64,000 nucleotides of DNA from Gymnopus androsaceus JB14 (Eukaryota > Basidiomycota > Agaricomycetes > Agaricales > Omphalotaceae): NCBI GenBank assembly GCA_009733575.1, contig ML769477.1, positions 62,001-126,000 on the forward strand, given 5' to 3'. Made by a program: the position numbers and the translations under genes. The notes beneath the pieces were generated by a model. That model was not told where the DNA came from. It was given only the letters and a program-made list of their open reading frames with translations, and did not search any database. Positions 12,567-24,771 of this stretch are shown here, in pieces (within the stretch, counting starts at the first letter, position 1; every line of letters starts with the position of its first letter).

Positions 12567-14586
12567 TCAGAACCTTCCCGATATTTTCTTGAGGACAATT
12601 TGTCGGGTGAGGATCATAAATGCTGCAGCGAGGATGATCATTGAGCCTAGAGACGTAGATCAGACGGAACGTTAAGTTGTACACTAGAACCACATCTAGC
12701 CCACGTACCAGCATAATAACCTACAGCTTTGAAGCCTCCAGTATTGGTATTAATCGCGCCTGATATTGGCGGTCCCAGTAAAGCACCGGTAGCACCAATG
12801 CTCAAAATCATACCAGTACGTCGACCAATGTCATTGACCTCGGACATCTCATAGATCGGTAGAAGGAAACATGAGATGTATACACCAGAAGCGAATCTAA
12901 ATCCAACAAGCGTCAATTTGTAAGACTGCAGCAGGAAATAAGAATTCTCATACCCGTAGATAACCCCAACGACAATAAATTCTGCTTTGGTTGTGGCGAA
13001 TGGCCAAGCGTACGTCAAAACGCCTGCAACGAGTGTCATGGGAGCCATGAAGTTGATTGCACCTAGAATGCGCAGAGCCTGTGAGAAGATGAAAGTAGAA
13101 GATGAGGGAAGGACACGCTACCAATCCTATCGCATACTACCCCGGATGTAAGTCGGCCAAATCCAGAAGCAGCATTGGTGATAGAGACGAGATAAAAAGA
13201 AAAGTTATCGTCAATTCCGATGGAGGAAGCGCTAACATCGATATAGGTCAGAACTACACATTCGCAGTATCAGTCAGATTCAGTATTCATGCACGGGATC
13301 CCGAAGCTGTTAAACGCACCTGTGTACAAACCCAAAAATGTAATGAACGACGAAGCGCAATAAGCTGAAAAAGCCGGAGACTTGAATGCGGCTAAGTTGA
13401 ATAGACCACCGGAGCTCGTTTTGGGGGTAAGCGTCTCGCAAGAAGGAGATTAGGGAATGCCAAAACGAAGAGCATAAGAAATCCTAGAATTCGCATAGTC
13501 CAGGCAAAACTATTGGATGGGGAGTATAAGAAAATATATCGCAAGCGGATGAGGTGAATACTCGCCCGACTTCGACGATGAGCCTTCTGGTAGCAATTGG
13601 GATAATTGTTCCACCAAGCGAGGACCCAAAAGCATTGACAGCAAGAGCAAGCCCACGTTTCTAAAATTTGGAGTAAGCTTCGAGCTTTTACAGTCTCAGT
13701 GAATTACCTTCTTAAACCAATGGCCTATGATGCCCATGGAAGGACCAAAAAGCATTCCACAGGCCAGCTAATGATTTTAAAAGATCACCCAGAGTTATCG
13801 AAAAAGCCACCATAGTAAACTTACGCCGAGGGCTATACCTTGACACAGAAGAAACTGCCAGTATTCTGTACATTGAGCGGTAAGAAAACTTGTGGCGACG
13901 AGAACCAGGCTGGCAATAGCATAAGGCAATTTGAAGATCCCAATATCAAACATGCGTCCAGTGACGAGCCCAGGCAAAAAGACCAAAGCATACTGCAGAC
14001 ATAAAGATTGATTAGTATTGATAGTGGATGATGATTGAGTTTGCCAACTTGAACTGAGCCGATCCAAGCGCTATCCAAAGCAAAGGGATTAAAATTAAGA
14101 ATGGAATCAATGGTGATATGGTACGTACATGTCAGACGATGAGGAATCTTTCAAAAGTGACTGCTCATAATAGGATTGGAATACCTGCAAGAGGGTCACG
14201 GTGTTAAAGGACAGCAGTGAAAATTGGTTATGACGACATACACCCCAGGAATTGACGAATCCGAAGCTAAAATTCATCATGCATCAGCGATGGGCGACGA
14301 AGTTAGATTATAAATACTCGCGTTGCAAATGTGGTGAATGCTGTCTGAGAACGACAGCAGTCAGTATTGAAGGTACAGAGGGAACAGAATGGCTACTCAC
14401 ACCTATGACTATAGACCAGGCCCTCAATCCACCGTCAGGGAAATCTTCAACGATAATCTCCGTCTTCTCATTCTCGTCTCCCTCTTGCGCCTCTCGATAC
14501 GTCCTCTCGTTCGAGTTTTGGGAAGTGCCGATTTCATGGACAGTCTCGGTTTCGAGAGCATCCGTCTGAGCAAAACCAGCAGACAT
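12567..14586 (-). CDS. MFS monocarboxylate-type transporter, copy 2, one frameshift
   Basis: This is a tandem duplicate of the gene at 9257-11284, with the same exon order. It starts at MSAGFAQTD (14586) with DGGLRAWSIVIG at its signature, and ends at 12567. Family blocks such as GFGRLTSGVVCDRIG, IYEMSEVNDIGRRTGM and LGPPISGAINTNTGG are kept. As in copy 1, the frame slips by a net -1 between LARRL and LFNLAA. Here the C run is 5 long (13423-13427) and the next bases differ from copy 1, so the slip is not a simple shared base. If the slip is real, both copies lose the second half of the carrier. Confidence 0.75.
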
Positions 14587-15180
14587 GCAAGTAGAGAAGA
14601 GGAATGGAACGTGCCTCGGTTTAACGATCTCCACGCGCGGATGGCGCGGGTCCATGCCATAATGAATGAGAAATGATTTCTGGGGATAGGGGGATAGATC
14701 CGGAAGTTTATGAACTTCAGAAAGGGTCCCGAAGTCGACGAGGAGAAATGCGGACGAATCTTGTCCTCTTCGGCCCTCTCCGATATGTCGGGAATCCGTA
14801 TGAGATTTGAAGCATGGTGGGTAACTCCACTTGAGGGTTCATCCGCGGCCCGAAAACATCCCATGATTCCAAATCCGGAAAGCTTAGTACAGCTTTGTCC
14901 GGCCAAAGCGTGAACAATGGTGGGCGGAAGCCTCGAGAGTCGAAGTGCGGCGTAGTACGAACCTAACAGGCAAAAAATGAGAATGAATATTAAGTTGTTT
15001 ATGTTTCAATGCTTTGCATAATAGAATTATTACCGAAATGCTCGCAAAGACCCACTACATCCAACATTGTGCCAACCGGAAGACACCACCGAAAGGAGAC
15101 CGAGATCATGAATTCATCGGAGATAAGAATGGAGGACCAAAGGAAACTCGCGCATACTAATAGAGACAGGAGGATATGAT

Positions 15181-15740
15181 AACTTGATAATAGCCACTCT
15201 ACATTATGCGCTACGAATCCGGAAATTCACAGGGGTCGTGTTACGTGTTACTAAGCTCCCGGTGGTGATAACAGTACTTAAGTATTGTTAGCTAGAGATA
15301 CGGAGTGACCATGCCCAGCTCTCCCTAAACCAACAACTCGGACCGTCACACAAATAGCTAGAGCAGGTCTGAGATAACCCACTAGGCCATACCTAGGTAG
15401 TATCGCACTTTACCTTAAGGGATCATACCGGGCTAACATTATGTCACTAGCACGCTGGTTCCATAATTTCCAGTAGCGTGCTGAGCGGCGCACAGCTGAT
15501 TGGTCAGAACTCTTATTGGACGGGCTCACGAGGCATCCGCATTCAAAGCGTCGGACTTGGAATAGTTTGATTTGGATGGATTATTGTAAGTATCATACTC
15601 GGACAGTGAAGCATTTGATACCCATCACTCCAGAATCACAGAAAACGAAGCAAGTGCTAGTTGAGAGCCTATGTTGATTGTAAGTAATGTATTATCAATG
15701 AATGGGAACACGAATACCTCAAATAAAAGAGAAAGCAAGA
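15181..15740. other. Intergenic, nothing recognised
   Basis: No frame with plausible codon use and no element ends. It serves as the 3' region of the minus-strand xylanase and the 5' region of MFS copy 2. Confidence 0.5.
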
Positions 15741-16550
15741 TCAGATTTGAACGGTGATAGTTGCCTGGCCGCTGCCCGAGAGCGACTCTACCGCCACAAT
15801 CTGTTCGTTCATTGTACCCAAGTCCATTCCGAGCTCACGCCAAGCATTGACGTGGTTCGCCACCGTGACTGTTCCGCTGGTACGCCCGTTTTGGCGGACA
15901 GAAATGTACTGGATAAAGGTTGCGGTGCCTTCGATAGATGGCTGATTTACTTGTTCATGGGTATAGATATTGTACAATGATCCATCAGAGGTAACGGTGC
16001 CCTTCAATGTTGCCTCGAATGTAATGTCAAACAGGCCGTTACTGTCGAATTCGTTGATGTAATATTCGACCAGAGGGTTCTCCGACCAACCTGTATACGG
16101 TTCACCGATCGTCAGCTATGATAATCTAAACACTAGTCGAGACCTGAGAACCATAGACAGAAAGGATAACAGCGGAAGAGGGATTGGGCTCAAAAGAGCC
16201 ACCAAAAGTGATTTCCCTAGAGTTTTTTGAAATGGATTTAATATTGTAAGATGTATATACAGCTGTATAACTCACGCGGATGTGCTTCCAGGGTTTTGAC
16301 CCTGGCCCGCGACGAAATCGCCACTTCCATCCCACTGAATCTCATACTGTCCTGCGGCGATATTGGTGAAAACAGCGTCGAAACCAGAGTTAAAGAACGA
16401 CCAAAAAACGCCGTCGAAGGTGCCTTGGCCGGGTTGTTCTGTGGTCAAATCTCCGCGAGGCTGACGCATACGCGTCACGTTGCCGGGGAAGGCAGAAACT
16501 CCTACGACTGCGACAGCGGCAATGGAAAGCAGAGAGGTTAAGAACACCAT
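15741..16550 (-). CDS. Secreted endo-beta-1,4-xylanase, glycoside hydrolase family 11
   Basis: Three exons (16550-16276, 16216-16152, 16090-15741; 690 nt) give 229 residues with perfect frame. The N-terminus is a signal peptide ([20 protein letters not shown]). The GH11 jelly-roll landmarks follow in order: [50 protein letters not shown]. The nucleophile motif is [11 protein letters not shown] (Glu in VEYY), followed by a thumb-like stretch and [20 protein letters not shown]. The acid/base Glu lies in [12 protein letters not shown], where most relatives have ATEGY. The enzyme cleaves xylan outside the cell. Intron 2 uses the donor GTTCTC, which is unusual but is the only one that joins VYG to WSENP. 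It is shorter than carbohydrate-module-bearing xylanases and has no CBM. No damage seen. Confidence 0.92.
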
Positions 16551-16599
16551 GATGATGATTAGTCGTTCGAATCTAGTGAGCAGCTTGAAGCCTCAAGCT

Positions 16600-16607
16600 C
16601 TTATAAG
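16600..16607 (-). promoter_or_regulatory. TATA-like box of the xylanase gene
   Basis: CTTATAAG, about 50 bp upstream of the ATG at 16550 on the minus strand. Position and sequence suit a core promoter; no upstream activator sites were assigned. Confidence 0.4.
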
Positions 16608-17150
16608 CGTTGTTACTATAGGCAACCATTATCCGAGCTCGCTGAAATTGCATGAGAATTGGAAGTAGTTTTGGGCAAGTTTTGGTAAGTCGTCGGGCAA
16701 ACCTCGAGAGATCTGCTCACTCACATGCCATTTTAGATCACGGCGGCCGCCTTTTCGGCTCCCTCCTACAGGCCACAGCCGGCCATGACTATGCGCTGGA
16801 CATTACTTGTACCCACTTGGAATCATGAATAGGTTTCGGACGAGCGAGGACCAATATCGGACATTCTTCGATTAGTCCCCACAGTATCCGAGCCCGAGTG
16901 ACTACGCTCTGCGAATATTGACTGTCTGAAAGCGAGACGGGATATCTTTAATAAATCCCGATATGTGTCAAATGGACAAGAGGTAGGAGGACGGGGTATC
17001 ATGAGTTCAAGACGGAGGGAAACGAACGTGAAAATAGAGGAAAAAGGGGAGACGCAGAGAGAAAAGGCGTCCAAATAGGTAGGATGGTGCCTTCGGTTTC
17101 ACTAGCGCACGCAATCAGACACCGAACCCCGAAAGTCTAGTTTATGTTTA
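16608..17150. other. Intergenic, nothing recognised
   Basis: The upstream region of the xylanase gene. Short minus-strand frames near 16823-17074 have no family signature. Confidence 0.45.
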
Positions 17151-17712
17151 CTCATGAAAACTCGGGCGCCGTTGGAACGCCCACCGGGTACACGATAGAT
17201 CCGTCAACAGGGATCCCATCGTTTAAAGATATTACGACTGAATTGAAGGGAAATGGCTAGCCAGAAAGAGTGGAGTCGCCCATCGACCAGGGCTCCCGAA
17301 GCCACAGGGTAATGATGATGCCCCAATCCGAGAGGATAGACGACGGTGCTTTGAGAAGTAGTGAATGTTCCAATTTAAACGAGGTAGAGACTGTCATTGT
17401 ACCAGCGACTCCGAGAGAGAGCAGAGTCGGAGAAGAGGGAAAGATAAAAGGAGGAAAAATCACCAGTTGACAGATCATAAATAACATAGCGCCCGAAAGA
17501 ACATACCAAAGAATTTAACACGCACCAGCCATGAGAAATGGCCGCCCAGAGCGCAAATCAACATCAATCAACGGAAGTAAGTATACCCAAGCAATTTCGT
17601 CTTCGAAATGTCTAGGATGCGGTAGAATAATACTTGAGGTGCCATGAAATTGTTCCTTCGTTCTTGAGAATTCGGGCGAGCAACAGAATTGCGGTTCGTT
17701 CTTCCGAGACAT
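17150..17712 (-). CDS. Possible small unrecognised gene
   Basis: The last exon appears to run from a tag acceptor near 17257 to a stop at about 17150. It reads PFPFNSVVISLNDG and then IPVDGSIVYPVGVPTAPEFS, which has protein-like composition. Upstream, a plausible first exon starts at 17712 (MSRKNEPQF), and a middle segment near 17280-17480 is open in more than one frame. I could not fix the splice sites and recognise no family. It would be transcribed divergently from the AP-2 sigma gene. Confidence 0.25.
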
Positions 17713-17846
17713 GTAATCGAGGTCTGTTGGTACGCGCTATCCAAGAGCTCAATGTCGATATAGATATAGATCATGATGCATGATGTCAGCGAGATATTCA
17801 GAGTTTTTAGCGCTCGATATTTCATAACTAACGCTCAATTCCGCCC

Positions 17847-18483
17847 ATGATCAGGTTTATCCTCGTCCAGGTAAGAATGCAGGCTGAACCTTCTTGCAAG
17901 GTCCTAATATCTTCGCAGAATAGGCAGGGAAAGACTCGGCTTTCCAAGTGGTATGTACCCTACGATGACGATGAGAAGGTAAGCGGCAATTTATAACGAA
18001 TTGTCGCAGCACTGATTATAATCGACCTTTAGGTTCGTCTTCGCGGTGAAGTTCATCGCCTAGTAGCCCCAAGAGACCAGAAATACCAATCGAACTTTGT
18101 CGAGGTAGAGTTATATGACCTTGCGTAAAGGGATCTCCACTGAGAGAATCTGCAGTTCCGGAATTTCAAGGTCGTTTACAGAAGATACGCTGGCCTCTTC
18201 TTCTGCGTATGCGTCGATGCAAACGATAACGAACTGGCCTATCTTGAAGCTATACATCTTTTTGTCGAAGTATTGGGTGCGTTAACTGTTAACTCTGAAT
18301 TGTGAGCCAATTGCTGAAACAATACTAGACTCGTTTTTCGATAATGTGTGCGAACTCGACCTCGTTTTCAACTTTTACAAGGTTTACGCCATATTGGATG
18401 AGATATTTCTTGCGGGAGAGGTAGAGGAGACGAGTAAGGATGTGGTGTTAACGAGATTGGAAGAACTGGAGAAGCTCGAATGA
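17847..18483 (+). CDS. APS2: AP-2 clathrin adaptor complex, sigma subunit
   Basis: Five exons (17847-17870, 17919-17978, 18033-18104, 18156-18276, 18329-18483; 432 nt) encode 143 residues, the normal length of sigma-2 adaptin. The sequence follows the family almost residue for residue: [20 protein letters not shown], then [72 protein letters not shown], and LEELEKLE at the C-terminus. Sigma-2 is part of the core of the AP-2 heterotetramer, binds acidic dileucine cargo signals together with alpha adaptin, and works in clathrin-mediated endocytosis at the plasma membrane. All introns are short GT-AG. There is no indel in this gene, in contrast with its two downstream neighbours. Confidence 0.97.
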
Positions 18484-18945
18484 CGATCGTACGTTTGGTG
18501 AGTTTCTCAGAGTCTCTGCTTCGAAACCCCGCGTTCATGAAACAACTTGTAGATTTGTATTGTACTTTCTGGATTATTTATTCGACCTTATTCCCTCTCT
18601 GCTACAATCTCCAAATGTGTACGAACCGGACGAATAGAGACGCACTATCCTCTATCGTACCTTCCTCTATAGTCCAGCATCAAAACCTCATCTGCAAAAC
18701 GTTTCATCCAGGAAGCCTAGGATCCTTGAGAGACAATGCTTGCAAAATCGTACTACTGCAGCTCGTGTTCCGACGACACCGCACAATATAACCTTTGACA
18801 TCGGGAATGTCCCAATGCCCGAAATCTGACTAAAGCCCACAGAAGTAATCACTCGCAAACCATGATGATTATTAAGGTCATGAAGGCTATAATATATTAC
18901 GATTTCTTCCACCTGCACTCATCTTCAAGTAACGAACCAGTTTTC
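18484..18945. other. Intergenic between AP-2 sigma and the P450
   Basis: 3' end region of APS2 and promoter region of the P450. No coding signal or element ends were found. Confidence 0.5.
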
Positions 18946-21222
18946 ATGGAGCTTTTCCCTAATGCTGCTCTAGCTATCCTTGCCAGTTTTGTCTTCATCT
19001 GGTACTTATTCAGAACCCAAGGTCGCCGGTACCCACCTGGCCCCAAAGGGCTTCCCATGATAGGAAATGCACTACAAATTCCTCGCGAGCGTCAGTGGCT
19101 ATCATTTGCAAAGTGGGGTCAGGAGTATGGTACGTGGTTTGCTGTCGTCTAATTATGACGCCGACCTTGGTCCTACTACAGGCGAAATCACATACGTTTC
19201 GATATTGGGCACATCCTCTCGTCATCCTCAACTCCCCTACTGTCGTCCGCGAGCTGTTTGAGAATAGAGGTGCTATTTACAGTAACCGTCCACGACTACC
19301 TATGGCAGGAGAACTGTGAGTCCTACCGTGCGCAGACAATCGACTAACCTACTTTTTACCATTTAGTGTCGGTTACAACATGTCTGTCCCACTCGCAGCA
19401 TACGGTCCCCACCACACCGAGTCTCGAAAATTAATGCAATCTTCAATCGGAGGCAAGAGGGTCGATTCGCTGAATGCTGTACAAGAGGAAAAGACGCTTC
19501 ATTTCCTGCGTGCTCTTGTCTGAGGATCCGGAGAACTTCTTCGATCATATTCGCAGGTGAGTATTTGAGGGGATTATTTATGCATCATTTCAAGTTAGCT
19601 TGACATTTGGTAACAGACACGTTGCCTCCATCGTCCTACATGCTTCCCATGGATACAATGTTCTTTCCAAAAGGAAACGATCCTCTTGTGGATTTAGCGA
19701 ACCAAGCCACGTCAGAATTCTCGCAAGCAAGTATTCCCGGAACGTTCCTAGTGGACGTCTTTCCGATACTCAGGTTCGTTCCATCTTGGCTACCTGGAGC
19801 GGGCTGGAAGAGAACTGCGATGGCGTATTCGGAAAACGGCGATGAAGCTTCGGGATGAGCCGTTATGAGAGTGTGCGTGAACAGGTGGTGGGTGCTTTGC
19901 TTGTTCGACCTGATCGAATAAACAAGTTGCTGATATGAATGTAGGCGAATGGAACGGCGGAGCCATCATTTACAGAAGCTCTTATTCGACAGAATCCCAA
20001 TCCCAGTAAAGAACAGGATTTAGTTCACAGGTGAACATACTACTACTTATCTATGGGCCTCTGCGCTGAAACAAAGCGATTGGATAGATGGGCAAGTGTT
20101 GCGTTCTACTCTGGTATGTAGTTAGTGGTTCGTACTACGCGTAATCACAATCTGACTTGATATCAACAGGAGGAGCAGATACGGTACGCTTGAGAAAGAG
20201 AAAATATTTAGCTCTTTACTGATTTTTTGGCAGACTGTCTCCGCAATTTCATCCATTTTTCTCTCTATGGCGCTATTCCCAGATGTCCAAGCAAAGGTCC
20301 AAGGTATGGTCTACTGAGCATGTTTTCTAGGACGTCGAAGATTACTTACATTATTCATTTCATTGGCAGCTGAACTAGATAAAGTCGTAGGAACGAATCG
20401 ATTACCTTCGTTTGCTGATCGAGACCATCTACCGTATCTGGCCAATGTTTTGAAGGAAATACTACGCTGGAACCCTGTGGCACCTCTAGGTACGTCGTCT
20501 CGAGATCTATGTATGCGCTGCCTTCGCTAACTACAACAGCGTTGCCACATTCTTCCATCCAGGATGACATTTATAACGGTTACTTTATACCTAGAGGATC
20601 ATTGGTGATGGCGAACTCATGGTAAGAAACACCGTCATTACTATTGCGAGTCAATGCTCAACGGAGGTATGGACTACTAGGTGGTTAATGCATAACCCAC
20701 AGATCTATCCTCTTCCCGAAAAGTTCGATCCTGATCGATACGATTCTGGGAGCGAAGGATCCGAAGGATCAGGCGTTGGTATGAACCCAGACCCTCATAT
20801 GTTTGGTGTGTATCTGTCTCGTACTGTCTGCGAAATAAGCTGACATTTTAAAGCGTTTGGATATGGAAGAAGGTAACTATGTTCATAGGCTACCGACACC
20901 ACAACCTCACCGCGTCCGTGTAAATAGAATATGCCCCGGAAACGCATTAGCGGACGCATCCTTGTTCATCACCGTTGCAGCGGTACTGTCGATTTTCCAA
21001 ATCTCAAATCCCTACGACATGAATGGCAAGCAGATCAAGGAGAATTTTTCTTATACAGTCAGGGGCTATTAGGTGTGTATGTTGAACTTCTTCACTTTTG
21101 TATATGTATCTTCCGTTGAAGCCTCTAGCTGATTTTGTTGAATGATGCTGTTTGTAGTCACCCAGAGCCATTTAAATGTACAATCCAACTTCGCCAAAAG
21201 GATTTTCTGGCTCGTATTCAGT
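18946..21222 (+). pseudogene. Cytochrome P450 monooxygenase gene with six +1 frameshifts
   Basis: The N-terminal membrane anchor (AALAILASFVFIWYLF) and hinge (PPGPKGLPMIGN) start at ATG 18946. The I-helix is GGADTTVSAISS, the K-helix KEILRWNP (ExxR), and the heme loop FGYGRRICPG (Cys ligand near 20935). The last exon carries HPEPFKC and ends near 21222. Domain order and exon pattern match the fungal OrdA-like class II P450s that act in secondary and xenobiotic metabolism at the ER with an NADPH reductase. The frame must be shifted by +1 at about 19212, 19518, 19665, 19828, 19864 and 21068. Removing one base at each point gives continuous family sequence. All key residues are otherwise intact. 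It is either a young pseudogene or a functional gene with assembly insertions. Confidence 0.85.
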
Positions 21223-21694
21223 AGGCTACTTTGTACGATAGAGGGAGTGGGCGACATCAAGTACGTACTAATTGTCATGAACGGCCTCTAAGAAGCCCAT
21301 GAAAAGCTCAACGATTCTTGGGACAGTTCTAGAAATCAAGAGCCTGATCAGCAGGGTTTCAAGTTATTATTGCCTGTAATATAATTACATTGTAGAGGAG
21401 GCTTCAACTCAGCTGGGTGTGTATTTCCAGCCTGCTTTGGAGCAGAAGAAGCGGAAAGGGCGCCTAATCCCAAAATAAAACCTTCTACATAATTACTCTC
21501 ACCGACTCATCCCAAAGCTGGTCGTTCAATGGTAATCTCATGATCTATGTTGTGCTCGCTCACAGGTCAGGCTCGTCAAGTCAAGTTGTACCAATGGATG
21601 GAAGTTTGATGCTCAGGCGTAACACCAGCCATATGATCTCTTCCTCGAAGCACTGCATACTTTAAAAAGATGAACGCAAACATTCAATGAAACA
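21223..21694. other. Intergenic, nothing recognised
   Basis: 3' flank of the P450 and promoter of the rhamnosidase. No gene or element ends were seen. Confidence 0.5.
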
Positions 21695-24082
21695 ATGACG
21701 ATGATTTTCATATCCTTTTTCGCCGCTCTTCTTCTCGCTTCACCAGCTATATCCATAGCTCCTGCTGGTCCTTGGGACGCTTTCAATCTCGCCCCGTCTG
21801 ACAGGACTTCAGTCACTCCAAAGTTTGTCCATGCTACTGTAGGCTCTGTAGTAGGGGCAGAAAATCTCCTTGGGAATGCCAACAACTACCGATGGCGCCA
21901 CTTTCTCTGGGAATGGTTCCTACGTCGTGCTCGACTTTGGCCAGGAGGCAGGTAGTATGTGCACTACGGCCATATGATACTGACTCTGATCACAGGTTGG
22001 AGGCAGGCTGACTTTCGAGATCGATTCTACCGTATCTGCTTCGACTATATCCCTCTCCTTCACCGAATCTCCGATGTTCATCTCTCCTACAGAATCAGAT
22101 GATTCTTGTGCAATGTCCCCGGACAATAATCTCGATGGAATTCTTTCTATCCCTACACCTCTCGGTGTTAACGAAACTTTTACGCAAACTGTCGGAAACC
22201 AACGTGGAGGATTTCGTTACCTCACTATACGCGTCCACTGGCGATGTACCTGTAACGATCTCGAATCTCACCCTAAACTCGACTTTTATGCCTCAGCTGG
22301 ACGATTTGACGGCTTATACTGGATACTTCTTCGCAAAGGATACCAGCGGATTCCATGATCCAGATTTTTTGACAAAGCTTTGGTATGGAGGGTAGGTTGA
22401 ATGTTATTTTACCAGACTCATTTCGATGATGCTTGTATTTAGAGCTTACACAGTCCAAATGAACACAATTGACGTCCATCAGACTATAAAGCGCCCGTGT
22501 CCCACACCGACAGGTATGTGCGATTCATGGAGCTACTTGACGATGGCATTTGACAAGTTTTTTTATCTGTAGGTTGGGCTGAAAACGCAACTGGTGGCCC
22601 GTTTCCGGGACCATTCTAGTAGATGGTGCAAAAAGAGATAGGTGAATCATTCTTGGCTCCTAAAAGGCAATCGATGTTCAAGTTTTACTCAGAAACGTCT
22701 GGCCTGGTGATATGGGCATTTCCACTCACACCGAGATGGTTTCTACTTTCGATCTCGGATCCTCCAAAAACTCCCTCTTGGTCATGTTTTCGACTCAAGA
22801 TCCTACAACAGGTGCTTTGCAGTATTCGGGCCCTCCCATCAATGCTGTGGGCAGTGACACCTACATATCCTGGTCGTTAATCGGTACGCACACTGTGTAC
22901 CTGTACACGGGAGACTTGGATTTCGTTCAGCAGGTTTGGGCGAATTACACCTTCGCATTAGCGTTTTTACAGAGTCAAGTTGACGATACGGGGCTAATGA
23001 ATGTTCCGATTTCGTTCTCCAATGATTGGGGTAGAGTCGGTGGGCAGGGTCATAATTCGGCAGCCAATGCATTGCTGTATGAGGTATGAGGATATAAAAC
23101 GTTTGACAGTAGACTCACTTTTGTTTTTCAGACTCTAATTACCGCTGCTGAATTGGCCATAGCGCTGGGCAACACCAGCCTTGCTGAAGCTTATACTGCC
23201 AATGCTTCATCTGTCAAGGCGGCGTACAATGAGCTCTTGTGGGACGAGAGTGCTGGTCTGTTCAGAGACAATGATACGACAACCCTACACCCTCAAGACG
23301 GGAATAGTATCGCTGTGCTCTTCAACGTCACGAATAATGCGAGCCAGATAAAATCAATCAGTGACGGATTGACCCAATTTTGGACGCCTATTGGGCCACT
23401 TAGTCCTGAGCTCAATGATACCATTATTCCATTCATTGGCGGTTTTGAGGTAATTACCTGTCAAGCTTATCGATTCTACTGCTAAATCACTGTTATCAGC
23501 TTCAAGCACATTTCATCGCTGGTCAAGGGGAACGCGCCCTGGATTTGCTTCACCGCGAATGGGGGTACATGCTATATACTAATCTCTCTGTGCATTCGAC
23601 GATGCTTGAGGGATTTACTGCGAATGGCTCTTTAGGGTAAGCATACTCTTGCGAATACATAGTTGACTTGAATTTCTAAAACTGTATATAGGTACCGTGC
23701 TGCAGCCGGATATGACTTTGACTACTCTTTTACAAGCCATGCGCACGGATGGGCTACTGGACCTACTCCTGCTTTAATCTTCTTTGTGGTAGGCTTGACA
23801 GTTACCTCACCACAAGGTGATACTTGGTCCGTAGCACCCACGCTAAGTGGTCTCAGTGCTGCAGAAGGTGGTTTCGAGACAGGGTTGGGATGGTTTGGTG
23901 CGAATTGGACTTTGACGGACAATACTACATTCACTTTGACGATCGATACGCCCAGTGGTACGAATGGTACGGTGACTCTTCCTGCCGCTGGTGAGGTTGA
24001 GGTCGATGGTGTGGATACGACAGTAAATGGAACGCAGTTGGACTTGGCTGGAGGGTCCCATGTTATCATCTTGCAGATGTGA
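21695..24082 (+). pseudogene. Secreted alpha-L-rhamnosidase, GH78, with about three frameshifts
   Basis: It starts with a signal peptide (MTMIFISFFAALLLASPAIS). An N-terminal beta domain contains VVLDFGQEAGGRLTFEID. The catalytic (alpha/alpha)6 barrel begins with ILVDGAKRDR-NVWPGDMGIS and continues SFSNDWGRVGGQGHNSAANA, then the TSHAHGWATGPTPAL motif. A C-terminal beta domain (ending SHVIILQM, stop at 24082) has the usual fungal GH78 order. About eight exons, of roughly 690 residues, with splice pairs at for example 22638/22690, 23083/23131, 23452/23500 and 23637/23692. The family removes terminal alpha-L-rhamnose from pectin and flavonoid glycosides outside the cell. Frame breaks lie at about 21883 (+1), 22227 (+1) and 22597 (-1), all in the N-terminal third. 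From 22700 to the stop every exon reads cleanly. Confidence 0.85.
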
Positions 24083-24365
24083 ACAGACAATCTCAAAATG
24101 AACAAGTAGTGTAGTGATTACGTAGTTTTGATTTCCTGTACAATTCAAAGAAGAATACTAAATAGTCAATCATAAAACTTCCACTCGAAATTCTTTATTT
24201 GCATAATTTCCTTAAATAGCCGGTCAAAGCTGTGTATATCGCGTGTCTTAGCGGATACTTATGGTATATTGTTCTGTCAACATTTTTTGAGCTTGCCGAC
24301 AAATGAATGGCAAAATATGGAAACACAGGGCCGAGGCTGAAATGAATGCAGTTTCGCATAACCCT

Positions 24366-24763
24366 TAGTGTTGCCCCAAGGTACCTTGAACCCTGAACTT
24401 GCCTTATCTTGCCTTGGTTCCATAATAGGGGAGCAAGGTGTCGAGCTTTGATCCCTTGCTGCCTTGCCTTGACCCTGGTTACTAATTTAGATACCGCCGC
24501 GTTCACATCTTTCTTTTGTACTTCCAAGTACACTTGAAGGAAGTATTTTCTACTATAAATGTTTTTTTGATATTTTTTAATCACTCTAAAACTGAAGACT
24601 CTGATGCAGCCTCTGAGACCGAGCCGTGCAAGGCTATATCCGTATTTGGAACATTACCTCGAGGTACCTTGACAAGGCCATCAGCCTTGATGGATCCAAG
24701 GCAAGGCAAGGTACCCAATCCGTTACCTCGGCCTTACCTTTACCTTACCTTGCGGTAATACTA
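24366..24763. mobile_element. hAT-like non-autonomous element with CAAGG/CCTTG word array
   Basis: The ends TAGTGTTGCCCCAAGGTA and the complement of TAGTATTACCGCAAGGTA are inverted repeats. The flanks ATAACCCT (24358-24365) and ATAGCCCT (24764-24771) match at 7 of 8 bp, a target duplication. The interior is filled with GCCTTG / CAAGGC words, often in the form GGTACC. No transposase. It is 398 bp long. Confidence 0.8.
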
Positions 24764-24771
24764 ATAGCCCT

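Larger units (their letters stand above)
8750..15180. repeat. Tandem segmental duplication (two units of about 3.2 kb)
   Basis: Unit 1 is roughly 8750-11900 and unit 2 roughly 12040-15180, in direct orientation. Each holds the tail of the unknown gene, a long non-coding spacer, the MFS gene and its upstream flank. Introns and intergenic DNA align as well as exons do, so this is duplication of DNA. Confidence 0.75.

Noticed and set aside
9257..24082. MFS, xylanase, P450 and rhamnosidase as a biosynthetic or catabolic cluster
   Set aside because: They are on mixed strands, an endocytosis gene lies between them, and there is no core synthase or regulator; the proximity looks incidental.
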